Assembly (NCBI RefSeq): GCF_046736075.1
Contig: NZ_CP177163.1
Coordinates: 124,001 to 188,000, forward strand
Direction of reading: 5' to 3'
Length of the DNA: 64,000 bases
Source: Stenotrophomonas sp046736075
Lineage (GTDB): Bacteria > Pseudomonadota > Gammaproteobacteria > Xanthomonadales > Xanthomonadaceae
Position numbers and translations under genes: made by a program. Below the pieces are notes generated by a model. That model searched no databases. It was given only the letters and a program-made list of their open reading frames with translations, and was not told the DNA's origin. Positions 16,299 through 25,262 of this stretch are shown here, one piece after another; the stretch's first letter is position 1; each line of letters opens with the position of its first letter.

Positions 16299-17132
16299 AT
16301 GACCGACACCCCCCAACATGCGCTGTGGAATGGCCCGGCCGGCCAGGCATGGGTACAGGCGCAGCGCCTGCTTGATGCGATGTTCGCGCCGCTGGCCACG
16401 GTGCTCGCTGCGGCGGTTCCGGCGGGTGCGGCCTGGCAGGTGCTCGACGTAGGCTGTGGCACGGGTGCGGTGAGCCTGGCCATTGCCGACCGCCTGGGCA
16501 CCGCAGGTCACTGCACGGGCGTGGACATCTCCGCGCCGATGATCGACGCCGCACGCGCCAGAGCGGATGCCGCCGACGTGGCAGCGACCTTCCTGGTGGC
16601 CGACGCGCAGCGCCATGCGTTTCCGTCGGGCCGCTTCGACCGCATCGTCTCGCGCTTCGGCGTGATGTTCTTCGACCATCCGCAGCAGGCCTTCGCCGCG
16701 CTGCGCGACGCCACCCGGGCGCATGGCACCCTGCACGCCATCGCCTGGCGCGGCGCCGCCGAGAACCCCTTCATGACGACCGCCGAACGCGCCGCCGCGC
16801 CGCTGCTCGCCCTGCCACCACGCACGCCAGGGGGACCGGGACAGTTCGCCTTCGCCGAACGCGATGCGGTTGCGGCCCTGCTGGTGGCGAGCGGCTGGAG
16901 CGACATCCGGATCGAGCCGCTGGATGTTGCGTGCCAGATCACCCGTGACGACCTGACCCGCTACGTCGCCCTGCTGGGGCCGGTGGGCCAGGCGCTGCGC
17001 GGGCCGGATGTGGACGCCGCGCTGCGCGCACGCGTCCTGGCGGCGATGGACGTGGCCTTCGCGCCCTTCATCGACGGCGATACCGTGACGTTCACCGCGG
17101 CCTGCTGGGCGCTGCACGCCCGCGCCCCCTGA
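16299..17132 (+). CDS. SAM-dependent methyltransferase
   Basis: 277 residues from the ATG at 16299 ('MTDTPQHALWNGPAGQAWV'). Motif I is 'VLDVGCGTGAVSLAIA', followed by 'GVDISAPMI' and 'FDRIVSRFGVMFF'. The 'NGPAGQAWV…' opening and overall length match a UbiE-like subgroup often found beside MerR regulators and annotated only as class I methyltransferase. Its expression is probably induced through the MerR protein encoded divergently. A role in methylating a toxic compound is an inference from that arrangement. Confidence 0.85.
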   Translation: MTDTPQHALWNGPAGQAWVQAQRLLDAMFAPLATVLAAAVPAGAAWQVLDVGCGTGAVSLAIADRLGTAGHCTGVDISAPMIDAARARADAADVAATFLVADAQRHAFPSGRFDRIVSRFGVMFFDHPQQAFAALRDATRAHGTLHAIAWRGAAENPFMTTAERAAAPLLALPPRTPGGPGQFAFAERDAVAALLVASGWSDIRIEPLDVACQITRDDLTRYVALLGPVGQALRGPDVDAALRARVLAAMDVAFAPFIDGDTVTFTAACWALHARAP

Positions 17133-17159
17133 TTGAGCGCCAATGCTGCGGCGAAAGGA

Positions 17160-18629
17160 TCAGCGCTGCCGGGTCATCAACACGCCGGTCAGCACCATCG
17201 CCGCGAGGGCGATGCCCGCCGCCGCCACGAACGCATACGCCGCACCGCCGGCATAAGCCTGGCGTGCAAGCACGCCCATGCCATCGGCTGCGATCGACAA
17301 CTCCCCCACCACCACCCGCTCCAGCAGCGCCGGCGACACCGCGTGGCCGGCCTCGGCCAGGCGCTGCGCCGCGCTGGCACGCACCTGGCTCGACAGCACC
17401 GCGCCCAGGCTGGCGAAGCCAATCAGGATGCCCGAGAACCGCGCGGTGGTGCTGATGCCGGAGGCCATCCCGGCCCGCTCCGCCGGCATCACGCTCATGA
17501 TCGCCTTCTGCGTTTCGCCATTGAGCAGCCCGCCACCGCTCCCCAGCACTGCCATCGCCAGCAGCAGGCCGAGGTCACTGTGGCGCCACAGCGCCACTGC
17601 GATACCCAGGTTGCCGACCACGGCCACGCCCAGCCCAAGCGCCAACAGGGTGCCGGACGACCACCGCCGGCCGAGGCGGCGCCCCAGGAACGGCAACAGC
17701 AGCATCGCCACTGCGAACGGCAGCATGTGCAGCGCGGCCTGCAGCACGCTGTCACCGCGTGCGTTCTGCAGCAGCAGCGGCAACAGCGAGGCCATGACCT
17801 GCACCGATGCGGCATACGCGAACATCGCGATCACCGCGCCGGCCACGGCCGGGTGCCGGAACAGGCGAAGATCGAGCATGGGGTGCGCACGGGCACGCTC
17901 CACCGCCGCGAACGCGGCCGCCAGTACGCCGGCCGCAAGCAGCCACGGCAGGACCGCGCTGCTGGTCCAGCCCTCGACCGGGCCACGGATCAATCCCCAG
18001 GTCCACGCCAGCATCGCGCCGGCGAACAACAGGACGCCCGGCACGTCGATCGGCCGCCGGTGCGGATCACGCGAGTCGGGGATGTGGCGTGCGCTTGCTG
18101 CCGCCAGCAGCAGGCACTGCGGAAGATTCAGATGGAAGGCCCAGCGCCAGCCCAGCCAGGTCGCGATGGCGCCGCCGATCAGCGGTGCCAGCACCATCGT
18201 CAGGCCCATGATCGCCCCCCAGATCGCCCATGCCCGCGCCCGCGACGGGGCGTCCTGGTGCGCATGGCCGATCAGTGACAGCGCCGGTGCCAGCATGAAT
18301 GCCGCTGCCGCCCCCTGCCCTGCCCGCGCCAGATACAGCACCGGCGCGCTCGCAGCCAACCCGCAGGCCACCGAGGTGGCCGCGAACAAGAGCAACCCGG
18401 TCACGTACAGCCGGCGACGGCCGACGCGGTCGGCCAGCGTCCCGGCTGGCAGCAGCAGGGAGGCGAAGCACAGCACGTAGGCACTGACCACCCATTCGAT
18501 GTCGGCGAAGCTGGCCGACAGGTCGCGCGCGATGGTCGGCAGGACCACGCCCACCACGTTGGTGTCCAGCACGGTCAGCGCGCACCCGGCCGACGCCAGC
18601 AGCAGCACCCGGTCCGGGCGCGGACTCAT
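17160..18629 (-). CDS. MFS transporter, DHA2 (EmrB/QacA) drug-efflux family
   Basis: 489 residues and 14 predicted membrane helices. The DHA2 motif C-like 'LDTNVVGVVLPTIARDLSASFADIEWVVSAYVL' opening is diagnostic, and motif A appears as 'ADRVGRRRLYVTG'. It should export hydrophobic compounds by proton antiport. Its ATG overlaps the SCO gene's stop by four bases (ATGA), so it may be transcribed as the last gene of the cyo operon, an unusual coupling. Its stop is 27 bases from the convergent methyltransferase. Confidence 0.9.
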   Translation of the reverse strand: MSPRPDRVLLLASAGCALTVLDTNVVGVVLPTIARDLSASFADIEWVVSAYVLCFASLLLPAGTLADRVGRRRLYVTGLLLFAATSVACGLAASAPVLYLARAGQGAAAAFMLAPALSLIGHAHQDAPSRARAWAIWGAIMGLTMVLAPLIGGAIATWLGWRWAFHLNLPQCLLLAAASARHIPDSRDPHRRPIDVPGVLLFAGAMLAWTWGLIRGPVEGWTSSAVLPWLLAAGVLAAAFAAVERARAHPMLDLRLFRHPAVAGAVIAMFAYAASVQVMASLLPLLLQNARGDSVLQAALHMLPFAVAMLLLPFLGRRLGRRWSSGTLLALGLGVAVVGNLGIAVALWRHSDLGLLLAMAVLGSGGGLLNGETQKAIMSVMPAERAGMASGISTTARFSGILIGFASLGAVLSSQVRASAAQRLAEAGHAVSPALLERVVVGELSIAADGMGVLARQAYAGGAAYAFVAAAGIALAAMVLTGVLMTRQR

Positions 18630-19195
18630 GCGCCCGGCACCGCCAGGCGCGCGCGCAGCCGCGTCTCGATCTCCTGATCGTCCAGTGCGTAGCCGTAGAC
18701 ATCCTGCAACCCGCCGTCGGCACCGATCAGGAACCAGGAGGCGGTGTGCTCGAAGGTCGCGGTGTCGCCTTCGCCCACGCGCCGATAGGTGACGCCCAGG
18801 CTTTCCGCCACTGCGCGGGTACCGGCCTCGTCACCGGACAGACCGATGAACGCCGGATCGAAGGCCGCCAGGTAGTCGCGAAGATGGTCGGGCGTATCGC
18901 GCGCCGGATCGACCGTCACGAATACCACCTGCAGGCGGTCGCCAAGCGGACCGAGCCGCCGCTTGAACTGCACGGCCTTGTACAGACTCAGCGGGCATAC
19001 CTCGGGGCAATGGGTGAAACCGAAGAACAGCAGCGTCGGCCGCCCGCGGAGCGCGGCGATGGACAGGGTCCGGCCGTCGCTGCTGTGCAGCGCGACCGAC
19101 TCCAGCGCGGCCTGGCCCATGACCGGGGCATCGGCCGCCTGGCAGGCCACCAGGCCCAGGCTCGCGGCGAGCAGCGCCGCCCGCAGGTACCTCAC
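18626..19195 (-). CDS. SCO1/SenC/PrrC-type copper chaperone lipoprotein
   Basis: 189 residues, starting at a GTG that overlaps the PCuAC stop. The lipobox 'LGLVAC' anchors it to the membrane. The thioredoxin fold carries the copper-binding CxxxC ('HCPEVCP') and the distant histidine ('TFEHTASW'). SCO proteins deliver or reduce copper for oxidase metal-centre assembly in the periplasm. It sits at the end of a cyo operon, although a quinol oxidase lacks the CuA centre that SCO usually serves. Confidence 0.92.
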   Translation of the reverse strand: MRYLRAALLAASLGLVACQAADAPVMGQAALESVALHSSDGRTLSIAALRGRPTLLFFGFTHCPEVCPLSLYKAVQFKRRLGPLGDRLQVVFVTVDPARDTPDHLRDYLAAFDPAFIGLSGDEAGTRAVAESLGVTYRRVGEGDTATFEHTASWFLIGADGGLQDVYGYALDDQEIETRLRARLAVPGA

Positions 19196-19671
19196 CGCGC
19201 GCCCGCCGCTGCGGCGACATCGCGCACCACGAACTCCACGGGCAGCGTGCCCGCCCGTTCGAACTGGAGGCGGACCTGCACCACCTGCCCGTCCTGCAGC
19301 GGTCGCTTGGGGGTCATCAGCATCAGGTGATAGCCGCCGGGCTGCAGCGCCACCGAAGTGCCCGACGGCAGTGGCAGACCGTCCGGCAGCGCGTGCATGC
19401 GCATCACCTCGCCGTCCATGCGCATGGCGTGGATCTGCACCTGCGCGAAGCCCTTGCTGCTTGCCGCCAGCAGCCGGTCATCCGCACCGGCGTTGTGCAG
19501 TTGTATGTAGCCTGCCGCGACCTGCGCCGCCGGCGGCGGCAGGCGGATCCAGGCCGCGTCATGGGCGATGGGGGGCGCGGCGGCCGGCGCGGCCACCGCC
19601 GCCCCGGCCATCCACACCGTACCCGCGCCCGCCAGAACAGCCGCGAGCGCCAGGCCGGATACGCGCGTCAT
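19192..19671 (-). CDS. Periplasmic copper chaperone PCu(A)C
   Basis: 159 residues, ATG at 19671 overlapping the cyoD stop (ATGA). A signal peptide ('LALAAVLAGAGTVWMAGAAVAA') precedes a cupredoxin-like fold. The copper site is the family pattern of His and Met in 'IHAMRMDGEVMRM' and 'GGYHLMLM'. It passes Cu(I) to SCO and to oxidase subunits. The tight overlaps with cyoD and sco show it belongs to the same operon. Confidence 0.92.
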   Translation of the reverse strand: MTRVSGLALAAVLAGAGTVWMAGAAVAAPAAAPPIAHDAAWIRLPPPAAQVAAGYIQLHNAGADDRLLAASSKGFAQVQIHAMRMDGEVMRMHALPDGLPLPSGTSVALQPGGYHLMLMTPKRPLQDGQVVQVRLQFERAGTLPVEFVVRDVAAAAGAR

Positions 19672-20006
19672 TGCATCGGCATCATGTTGAGGGTGGCGTT
19701 GTGCATCACCCACAGCGAGCCGGCCACCACGATGGCGATCAGGAACGCCGTGCACAGGAAGATGCCCGTGTTCTCGCGCTGACTGCGGCCCGCACCGATG
19801 TGCAGGAACAGCACCAGCTGCGCAACCAGCTGCACCACGCACAGCACCACGATCGCGGTGAGCCGCAGCGGCTGCGGCACCAGGTCGGTCATGACCACGC
19901 CGAACGAGGCGCCGGTCAGCACCAGGCACAGCAGCAGGCCGGCAATGTAGCCCTTCAGGGTGGCGTGGCCACCACCGTGATCGGCATCGGCAGCAGAGTG
20001 GCTCAT
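19668..20006 (-). CDS. cyoD: Cytochrome bo3 ubiquinol oxidase subunit IV
   Basis: 112 residues with three membrane helices, the normal size for CyoD. The N-terminus 'MSHSAADADHGGGHATLKGYIAGLLLCLVLT' and the 'LFLHIG' segment match the family. It overlaps cyoC by four bases. It is thought to aid assembly of the oxidase around CuB. Confidence 0.95.
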   Translation of the reverse strand: MSHSAADADHGGGHATLKGYIAGLLLCLVLTGASFGVVMTDLVPQPLRLTAIVVLCVVQLVAQLVLFLHIGAGRSQRENTGIFLCTAFLIAIVVAGSLWVMHNATLNMMPMQ

Positions 20007-20641
20007 ACGAACTCCCGCAGGTAGACGAAGGTGAACACGCAGATCCAGATCAGATCCAGGAAGTGCCAGAACAGGCTCAGGCAGGCCAGCCGGCGGCGCA
20101 CGATGCCGTCCAGGCCGAACTTCAGCACCTGGTGGATCATGATCGCCAGCCACAGCAGGCCGAAGGTGACGTGCAGGCCGTGCGTGGCCACCAGGGTGAA
20201 GTACGCCGACAGGTAGGCGCTCACGTCCGGGGTTGCGCCCTCATGGATCAATTCGGCGAACTCGTACAGTTCCATGCCGATGAACACCGCGCCGAGCAGG
20301 CCGGTTACGGCCAGCCAGCCGACCACCTGGTTGCGTCGCCCTGCCTGCATGCCGAGCATCGCCAGGCCGAAGGTGAAGCTGCTGAGCAGCAGCACCACCG
20401 TTTCGGACAGCACGAAGCCCAGCTTGAACAGCTCCTTGCCGCTGGGGCCATCGGCGGTCCCGTTGAGCAGCACGCCGAACGTCGCGAACAGCACCGCGAA
20501 GATCAGGCAGTCACCCATCAGGTACATCCAGAACCCGACGACGGTCTTGCTGCCGTCGTCATGGTGCTCATGCGCGTCGTGATGCCCACCGGCGGTGAGC
20601 GCGTTGTGCAGCGGGGCTGCGGTCCGGGTATCGCCGCTCAT
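20003..20641 (-). CDS. cyoC: Cytochrome bo3 ubiquinol oxidase subunit III
   Basis: 212 residues with five membrane helices and a histidine-rich cytoplasmic N-terminus ('HDAHEHHDD'). Family segments 'GFWMYLMGDCLIFAVLFATF' and 'LVATHGLHVTFGL' are intact. It overlaps cyoB and cyoD by four bases on either side, as in a translationally coupled operon. Confidence 0.96.
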   Translation of the reverse strand: MSGDTRTAAPLHNALTAGGHHDAHEHHDDGSKTVVGFWMYLMGDCLIFAVLFATFGVLLNGTADGPSGKELFKLGFVLSETVVLLLSSFTFGLAMLGMQAGRRNQVVGWLAVTGLLGAVFIGMELYEFAELIHEGATPDVSAYLSAYFTLVATHGLHVTFGLLWLAIMIHQVLKFGLDGIVRRRLACLSLFWHFLDLIWICVFTFVYLREFV

Positions 20642-22617
20642 GCCTTGGCTCCTTCCATCTGCGCGAAGTGCGCCTCTTCGATGCGCTTCACCTCGGCGGC
20701 GGGCACGTAATAGTCCACATCACGGTCATAGGAACGCATCACGAAGGTGGCGATCACACCGATCAGGCCGATGCCGGCGATCACCCACATGTGCCAGACC
20801 AGCGCGAAGCAGAGCACCAGGCTGAACACCGAGATCACCACGCCGGACGCGGTGTTGCGCGGCATGTGGATGTCCTCGTAGCGGTCCTGCCGCTGCCAGG
20901 CGCGGCCGTTCGCCTTGTCGTCCCAATGCTGCTCCAACGAGGTGATCACCGGCAGCGTGGCGAAGTTGTAGAACGGCGGCGGCGAAGAGGTGGCCCATTC
21001 CAGGCTGCGTGCGTTCCACGGATCGCCGGTCAGGTCCTGGTTGGCCTTGCGGTCGCGCACACTGACGTAGAACTGGATGAACATCGCGGCGATGCCGGCG
21101 GCGATCACCAGCGCACCGATGGCGGCAACGATCAGCCACGGCTGGTAGCCTTCGACTGCATAGTGGTTCATGCGCCGGGTCATGCCCTTGAAGCCGAGCA
21201 CGTACAGCGGCATGAAGGCCAGGTAGAAGCCCACCAGCCAGCACCAGAAGGAGATCTTGCCCCAGCGCTCGTTGAGGGTGAAGCCGAAGGCCTTCGGGAA
21301 CCAGAAGCTGATGCCGGCCAGGCAGCCGAACACCACGCCACCGATGATCACGTTGTGGAAGTGTGCGATCAGGAACAGGCTGTTGTGCAGCACGAAGTCC
21401 GCGCCCGGGATGGCCAGCATCACGCCGGTCATGCCGCCGAGTGCGAAGGTGACCATGAAGCCGATCGTCCACATCGTGGAAGAGTGGTAGCGGATCCGCC
21501 CCCGGTACATGGTGAACAGCCAGTTGAACAGCTTCACGCCGGTGGGAATGGAGATGATCGAGGTCATGATGCCGAAGAAGGCATTGACGTTCGCGCCCGA
21601 GCCCATCGTGAAGAAGTGGTGCAGCCACACGAAGAACGACAGGATGCCGATCGACGAAGTCGCATAGACCATCGACCGGTAGCCGAACAGCGGCTTGCCG
21701 GAGAACGTGGCGATGATCTCGGAGAACGCGCCGAAGCACGGCAGGATCAGCACGTAGACTTCCGGATGGCCCCAGATCCAGATCAGGTTGACGTACATCA
21801 TGGCGTTGCCGCCGGCATCATTGGTGAAGAAATGCATGCCGAAGTAGCGGTCCATCGTCAGCAGCGCCAGGGTCGCGGTCAGCACCGGGAAGATCGCCAC
21901 GATCAGGATGTTGGTGATCAGCGCGGTCCAGGTGAACACCGGCATCTTCATCAGGTCCATGCCCGGCGCACGCATCTTGAGGATGGTGACAATGAAGTTC
22001 AGGCCGGTCAGCGTGGTGCCGATGCCCGATACCTGCAACGACCAGATGTAGTAGTCCACGCCCACCGTGGGGCTGTACTCGATCCCCGACAGCGGCGGAT
22101 AGGCCACCCAGCCGGTGGCGGCGAAGTCGCCGACGAACATCGACGCCATCACCAGCACCGCGCCCACCGCCGACAGCCAGAAGCTCAGCGAGTTGACGAA
22201 CGGGAACGCCACGTCGCGCGCGCCGATCTGCAGCGGCACCACCACGTTCATCAGGCCCACGATGAGCGGCGTGGCCACGAAGAAGATCATGATCACGCCG
22301 TGCGCGGTGAAGATCTGGTCGTAGTGTTCCGGTGGCAGGTAGCCGGCCGCATCGTTGGCGGCGATTGCCTGCTGGGCGCGCATCATCAGGGCGTCGGCAA
22401 AGCCGCGCACCAGCATGACCAGCGCCAGGATGATGTACATCACGCCGATCTTCTTGTGGTCCACCGAGGTGATCCACTCGGTCCAAATGTAGCCCCACTT
22501 CTTGTAATACGTGATGGCCGCGATGATCGCCGCGCCCAGCAGCAGCGAGCCCGCCAGCGCCGACATGATGATCGGGTCGTGGTAGGGAATCGCTTCCAGG
22601 TTCAACTTTCCAAGCAC
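20638..22617 (-). CDS. cyoB: Cytochrome bo3 ubiquinol oxidase subunit I
   Basis: 659 residues, GTG start; the N-terminus 'LGKLNLEAIPYHDPIIM' aligns with E. coli CyoB. Heme-copper ligands are all present: the low-spin heme histidine in 'TAHGVIMIFF', CuB His and cross-linked Tyr in 'WGHPEVYVLILP', 'LHHFFTMG', and the heme o3/b pair in 'HFHNVIIGG'. Quinone-site residues appear in 'VRGFADALM' and 'EHYDQIF'. It reduces O2 to water with ubiquinol and pumps protons across the inner membrane. Confidence 0.97.
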   Translation of the reverse strand: MLGKLNLEAIPYHDPIIMSALAGSLLLGAAIIAAITYYKKWGYIWTEWITSVDHKKIGVMYIILALVMLVRGFADALMMRAQQAIAANDAAGYLPPEHYDQIFTAHGVIMIFFVATPLIVGLMNVVVPLQIGARDVAFPFVNSLSFWLSAVGAVLVMASMFVGDFAATGWVAYPPLSGIEYSPTVGVDYYIWSLQVSGIGTTLTGLNFIVTILKMRAPGMDLMKMPVFTWTALITNILIVAIFPVLTATLALLTMDRYFGMHFFTNDAGGNAMMYVNLIWIWGHPEVYVLILPCFGAFSEIIATFSGKPLFGYRSMVYATSSIGILSFFVWLHHFFTMGSGANVNAFFGIMTSIISIPTGVKLFNWLFTMYRGRIRYHSSTMWTIGFMVTFALGGMTGVMLAIPGADFVLHNSLFLIAHFHNVIIGGVVFGCLAGISFWFPKAFGFTLNERWGKISFWCWLVGFYLAFMPLYVLGFKGMTRRMNHYAVEGYQPWLIVAAIGALVIAAGIAAMFIQFYVSVRDRKANQDLTGDPWNARSLEWATSSPPPFYNFATLPVITSLEQHWDDKANGRAWQRQDRYEDIHMPRNTASGVVISVFSLVLCFALVWHMWVIAGIGLIGVIATFVMRSYDRDVDYYVPAAEVKRIEEAHFAQMEGAKA

Positions 22618-22619
22618 AA

Positions 22620-23594
22620 TCAGTTCTCCGCGGTACGGCTGGCAGGCGCGGCCAGGCTCACGAGTTGGGATGTGGCGCCGGGCGCTTCGCCCGGCAGGCA
22701 GATTTCGTCATCGGGCATGCCGCCATAGCGGCGCACCACGCTGGAGAACAGGCCGGCATCGACGCTGGCGAAGCGCTGCATCGGCGCGCCGTGGGTCGGT
22801 GCCTCCAGGGCGGCCAGGCGGGTCGCGCCAAGGTGGTCGCGGGTGCCTCGGGCCTGCACCAGCCACTGCTCGAAGTCCGCCTCGGTGACCACGCGCGCAT
22901 CGAACTTCATGTCCGAGAAGCCCGAGCCGCTGTAGGCCGACGACATGCCGGCGTACGTGCCCGGGGTGTGGCCGATCAGGTGCAGACGGGTCTGCATGCC
23001 CGCCATCGTGTAGACCATGCTGCCGAGCTGCGGCACGAAGAAGGCATTCATCATCGACTCGGAGGTCAGCTTGAAGGCCACCGGCGTGTCCACCGGCATC
23101 ACCAGCTCATTGACCGTGGCCACGTTGTGGTCGGGGTAGATGAACAGCCACTTCCAGTTCAGTGCCACCACTTCCACGCGCAGCGGTGCCTTGTCCGAGG
23201 CGATTGGCCGGTACGGGTCCAGCGCATGCGTGCTGCGCCAGATCAACACGCCCAGCACCACCACGATCAGGCACGGGATCGTCCACACCACCACTTCGAT
23301 TGCGGTGGAGTGCGACCAGTCGGGCGCGTAGGTGGCCTTGGTGTTGGATTCGCGGTAGCGCCACGCGAAGTACAGCGTGAGCAGGATCACCGGCACCACC
23401 ACCAGCAGCATCAGGCCGGTACAGACCAGGATCAGCTGCATCTCCTGTTCGGCGATGCTGCCCATCGGATTGAACAGCTCCAGGTTCTTGCAACCCGAGA
23501 GCAGCGGCAGCAGGGCTGCCAGGCCGAACCATCGTCCGGCATTGCGGCGACCGGACCACGGGGTCCGGCGAGCGGTGTGTGTAGCTGGGTTCAT
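22620..23594 (-). CDS. cyoA: Cytochrome bo3 ubiquinol oxidase subunit II
   Basis: 324 residues from the ATG at 23594. A lipobox ends at C35 ('LLPLLSGC'), followed by two membrane helices and a cupredoxin-like domain. The CuA-ligand cysteines and histidine are absent ('YSGSGFSDMKFDARV' occupies that region), confirming a quinol rather than cytochrome c oxidase. It is the first gene of the cyoABCD-PCuAC-sco run. Its leader contains a large inverted repeat (23651-23696). Confidence 0.95.
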   Translation of the reverse strand: MNPATHTARRTPWSGRRNAGRWFGLAALLPLLSGCKNLELFNPMGSIAEQEMQLILVCTGLMLLVVVPVILLTLYFAWRYRESNTKATYAPDWSHSTAIEVVVWTIPCLIVVVLGVLIWRSTHALDPYRPIASDKAPLRVEVVALNWKWLFIYPDHNVATVNELVMPVDTPVAFKLTSESMMNAFFVPQLGSMVYTMAGMQTRLHLIGHTPGTYAGMSSAYSGSGFSDMKFDARVVTEADFEQWLVQARGTRDHLGATRLAALEAPTHGAPMQRFASVDAGLFSSVVRRYGGMPDDEICLPGEAPGATSQLVSLAAPASRTAEN

Positions 23595-23650
23595 GCGTGA
23601 CGGCCCTTCCAACGCGGTACCCGGGCCGGGGCGGCCCGTAACAGGAAAGT

Positions 23651-23752
23651 GGCGGACGCCCCCCTGCATGACCGATATGCATGGGGGGTGCCCGCCGCAG
23701 CCGCGTACGTTAGGCAACGACATGATCCATACATGATGCGACACACTGTCGC
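23651..23752. promoter_or_regulatory. Structured intergenic region between cyoA and the MocR gene
   Basis: Three features are visible. An imperfect inverted repeat (23651-23669 with 23677-23696) has the core CCCCCCTGCAT / ATGCATGGGGGG. A direct repeat, ACATGAT, occurs at 23720-23726 and 23731-23737. A perfect palindrome, GCGACA-CAC-TGTCGC, covers 23738-23752. Direct repeats are typical operators of MocR/GntR proteins, so the last two may serve the divergent regulator. Confidence 0.5.
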
Positions 23753-23785
23753 AGGCAGCGGCGCGGTCGCGGGTAAGATGCGGCG

Positions 23786-25168
23786 ATGAACGTCCCTACC
23801 GCCGATTGGCACCGCCTCATCGCCGACGGCCACGGGCCGGTGTACCTGCGCATCGTGCAGGCGCTGGAGCGCGCGGTCTGGTCCGGCGCGCTTCGCCCCG
23901 GCCAACGCCTGCCGGCGCAGCGCAGCCTGGCCGGCGAGCTAGGCGTGGACCTGACCACCATTACCCGGGCCTTCAACGAGGCGCGCAAGCGCGGGCTGAT
24001 CGACGCGCGCGGCCCGTTGGGCTCGTACGTGGCACCGCCGCAGGTCGAGCTGGCGCAACTGGTGGACCTGAGCATGAACCTGCCGCCGAGCCCCGGCGGT
24101 GGCCAGGTGGCGGACGTGCTGCGGCGCGGACTGTCGTCGGTGCTGACCCGCAGCGATGCCGGCAACCTGATGACGTACCACATCGGCGGTGGCAGCGCGG
24201 CCGACCAGCTGGCCGCGGCACAGTGGCTGAAACCGATCCTGGGCCGCACCGAACCGGCGCGGCTGGTGGTGACCGAGGGTGCGCAGGCCGCGTTGTCGGC
24301 GCTGCTGCTGGCCCTCACCGACGCCGGCGATACCGTACTGTGCGAGCCGCTGGTGTACCCGGGGCTGCTGCACGCCGCACGGGTGCTGCAGCGCCGGCTG
24401 CAGGTGGTCGACTGCGACGAGCACGGAATGCGGCCCGATGCGCTGCGCCGGCTGGCCCGCACCACCGGGGCACGCGTGGTCTACCTCAACCCGACCGCGC
24501 AGAACCCCACCGCGCACACGCTGCCCGAGGCGCGCCGGCGTGCGCTGGCCGAGGTGCTGCGCACCCAGGATCTGCGCCTGATCGAGGATGATCCCTACTG
24601 GCTGCTGGCCGAGGATGCGCCCGCGCCGCTCGCGCTGCATGCGCCCGAGCACACCTGTTACATCTCCACCCTGTCCAAGTGCCTCAGCCCCGGGTTGCAC
24701 ACCGGCTTCGTGCACCTGCCCGACGGCGTCGCCCGCCAGGCGGTGCTGGACGCATTGCGTGCGGTCAACCTGATGGCGCCGCCCTTGATGAACGCGCTGG
24801 TGACCCAGTTGATCCTGGACGGATCGGCGCAGGCGATGCTGAAACTGGTCCAGGACGAGGCCGCCGAGCGACGCTACCTGGCCCGATCAGCGCTGTCGCC
24901 CCAATTCCTGCAGGCGTGCGCCGGCGTCCACGCGTGGTGCCGGCTGCCCGCCCACTGGACCGATGTCAGCCTGACCCACGCCGCACGCCTGCAGGGGCTG
25001 GGCATCGCCCCGTCGTCTGCCTTCACCCCCGCAGGCGTGGCGATCACCGATGCGGTGCGGATCTCGCTGGGCGCCGCCGCCAGCCGGCAGGAGCTGCACC
25101 GTGCGCTGCGCCAGCTCGACCAACTGATGCACCTGCCGGCCGGCCAGGAGGCGGCATGGACGGTCTGA
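23786..25168 (+). CDS. MocR-type regulator (GntR helix-turn-helix fused to aminotransferase fold)
   Basis: 460 residues. The GntR winged helix is at residues 15-85 ('LRPGQRLPAQRSLAGELGVDLTTITRAFNEARKRGLI'). The rest is a class I aminotransferase domain with the PLP lysine in 'STLSKCLSPGLHTGF' and the 'YLNPTAQNPTAHTLPEARR' phosphate-site region. MocR proteins use PLP or its amino-acid adducts as effector. It is divergent from cyoA and 94 bases upstream of a kinase gene. Its regulatory target, cyo or the downstream genes, is not determined by the sequence. Confidence 0.93.
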   Translation: MNVPTADWHRLIADGHGPVYLRIVQALERAVWSGALRPGQRLPAQRSLAGELGVDLTTITRAFNEARKRGLIDARGPLGSYVAPPQVELAQLVDLSMNLPPSPGGGQVADVLRRGLSSVLTRSDAGNLMTYHIGGGSAADQLAAAQWLKPILGRTEPARLVVTEGAQAALSALLLALTDAGDTVLCEPLVYPGLLHAARVLQRRLQVVDCDEHGMRPDALRRLARTTGARVVYLNPTAQNPTAHTLPEARRRALAEVLRTQDLRLIEDDPYWLLAEDAPAPLALHAPEHTCYISTLSKCLSPGLHTGFVHLPDGVARQAVLDALRAVNLMAPPLMNALVTQLILDGSAQAMLKLVQDEAAERRYLARSALSPQFLQACAGVHAWCRLPAHWTDVSLTHAARLQGLGIAPSSAFTPAGVAITDAVRISLGAAASRQELHRALRQLDQLMHLPAGQEAAWTV

Positions 25169-25262
25169 GCGCGCGCGCATCGCCGCGCGGGGTAGCATGT
25201 GCGCCCACGCAGCGACGGCAGGCCCGTCATCCTGCCCCCGCACCGCCGCCGATCGCCACGCC

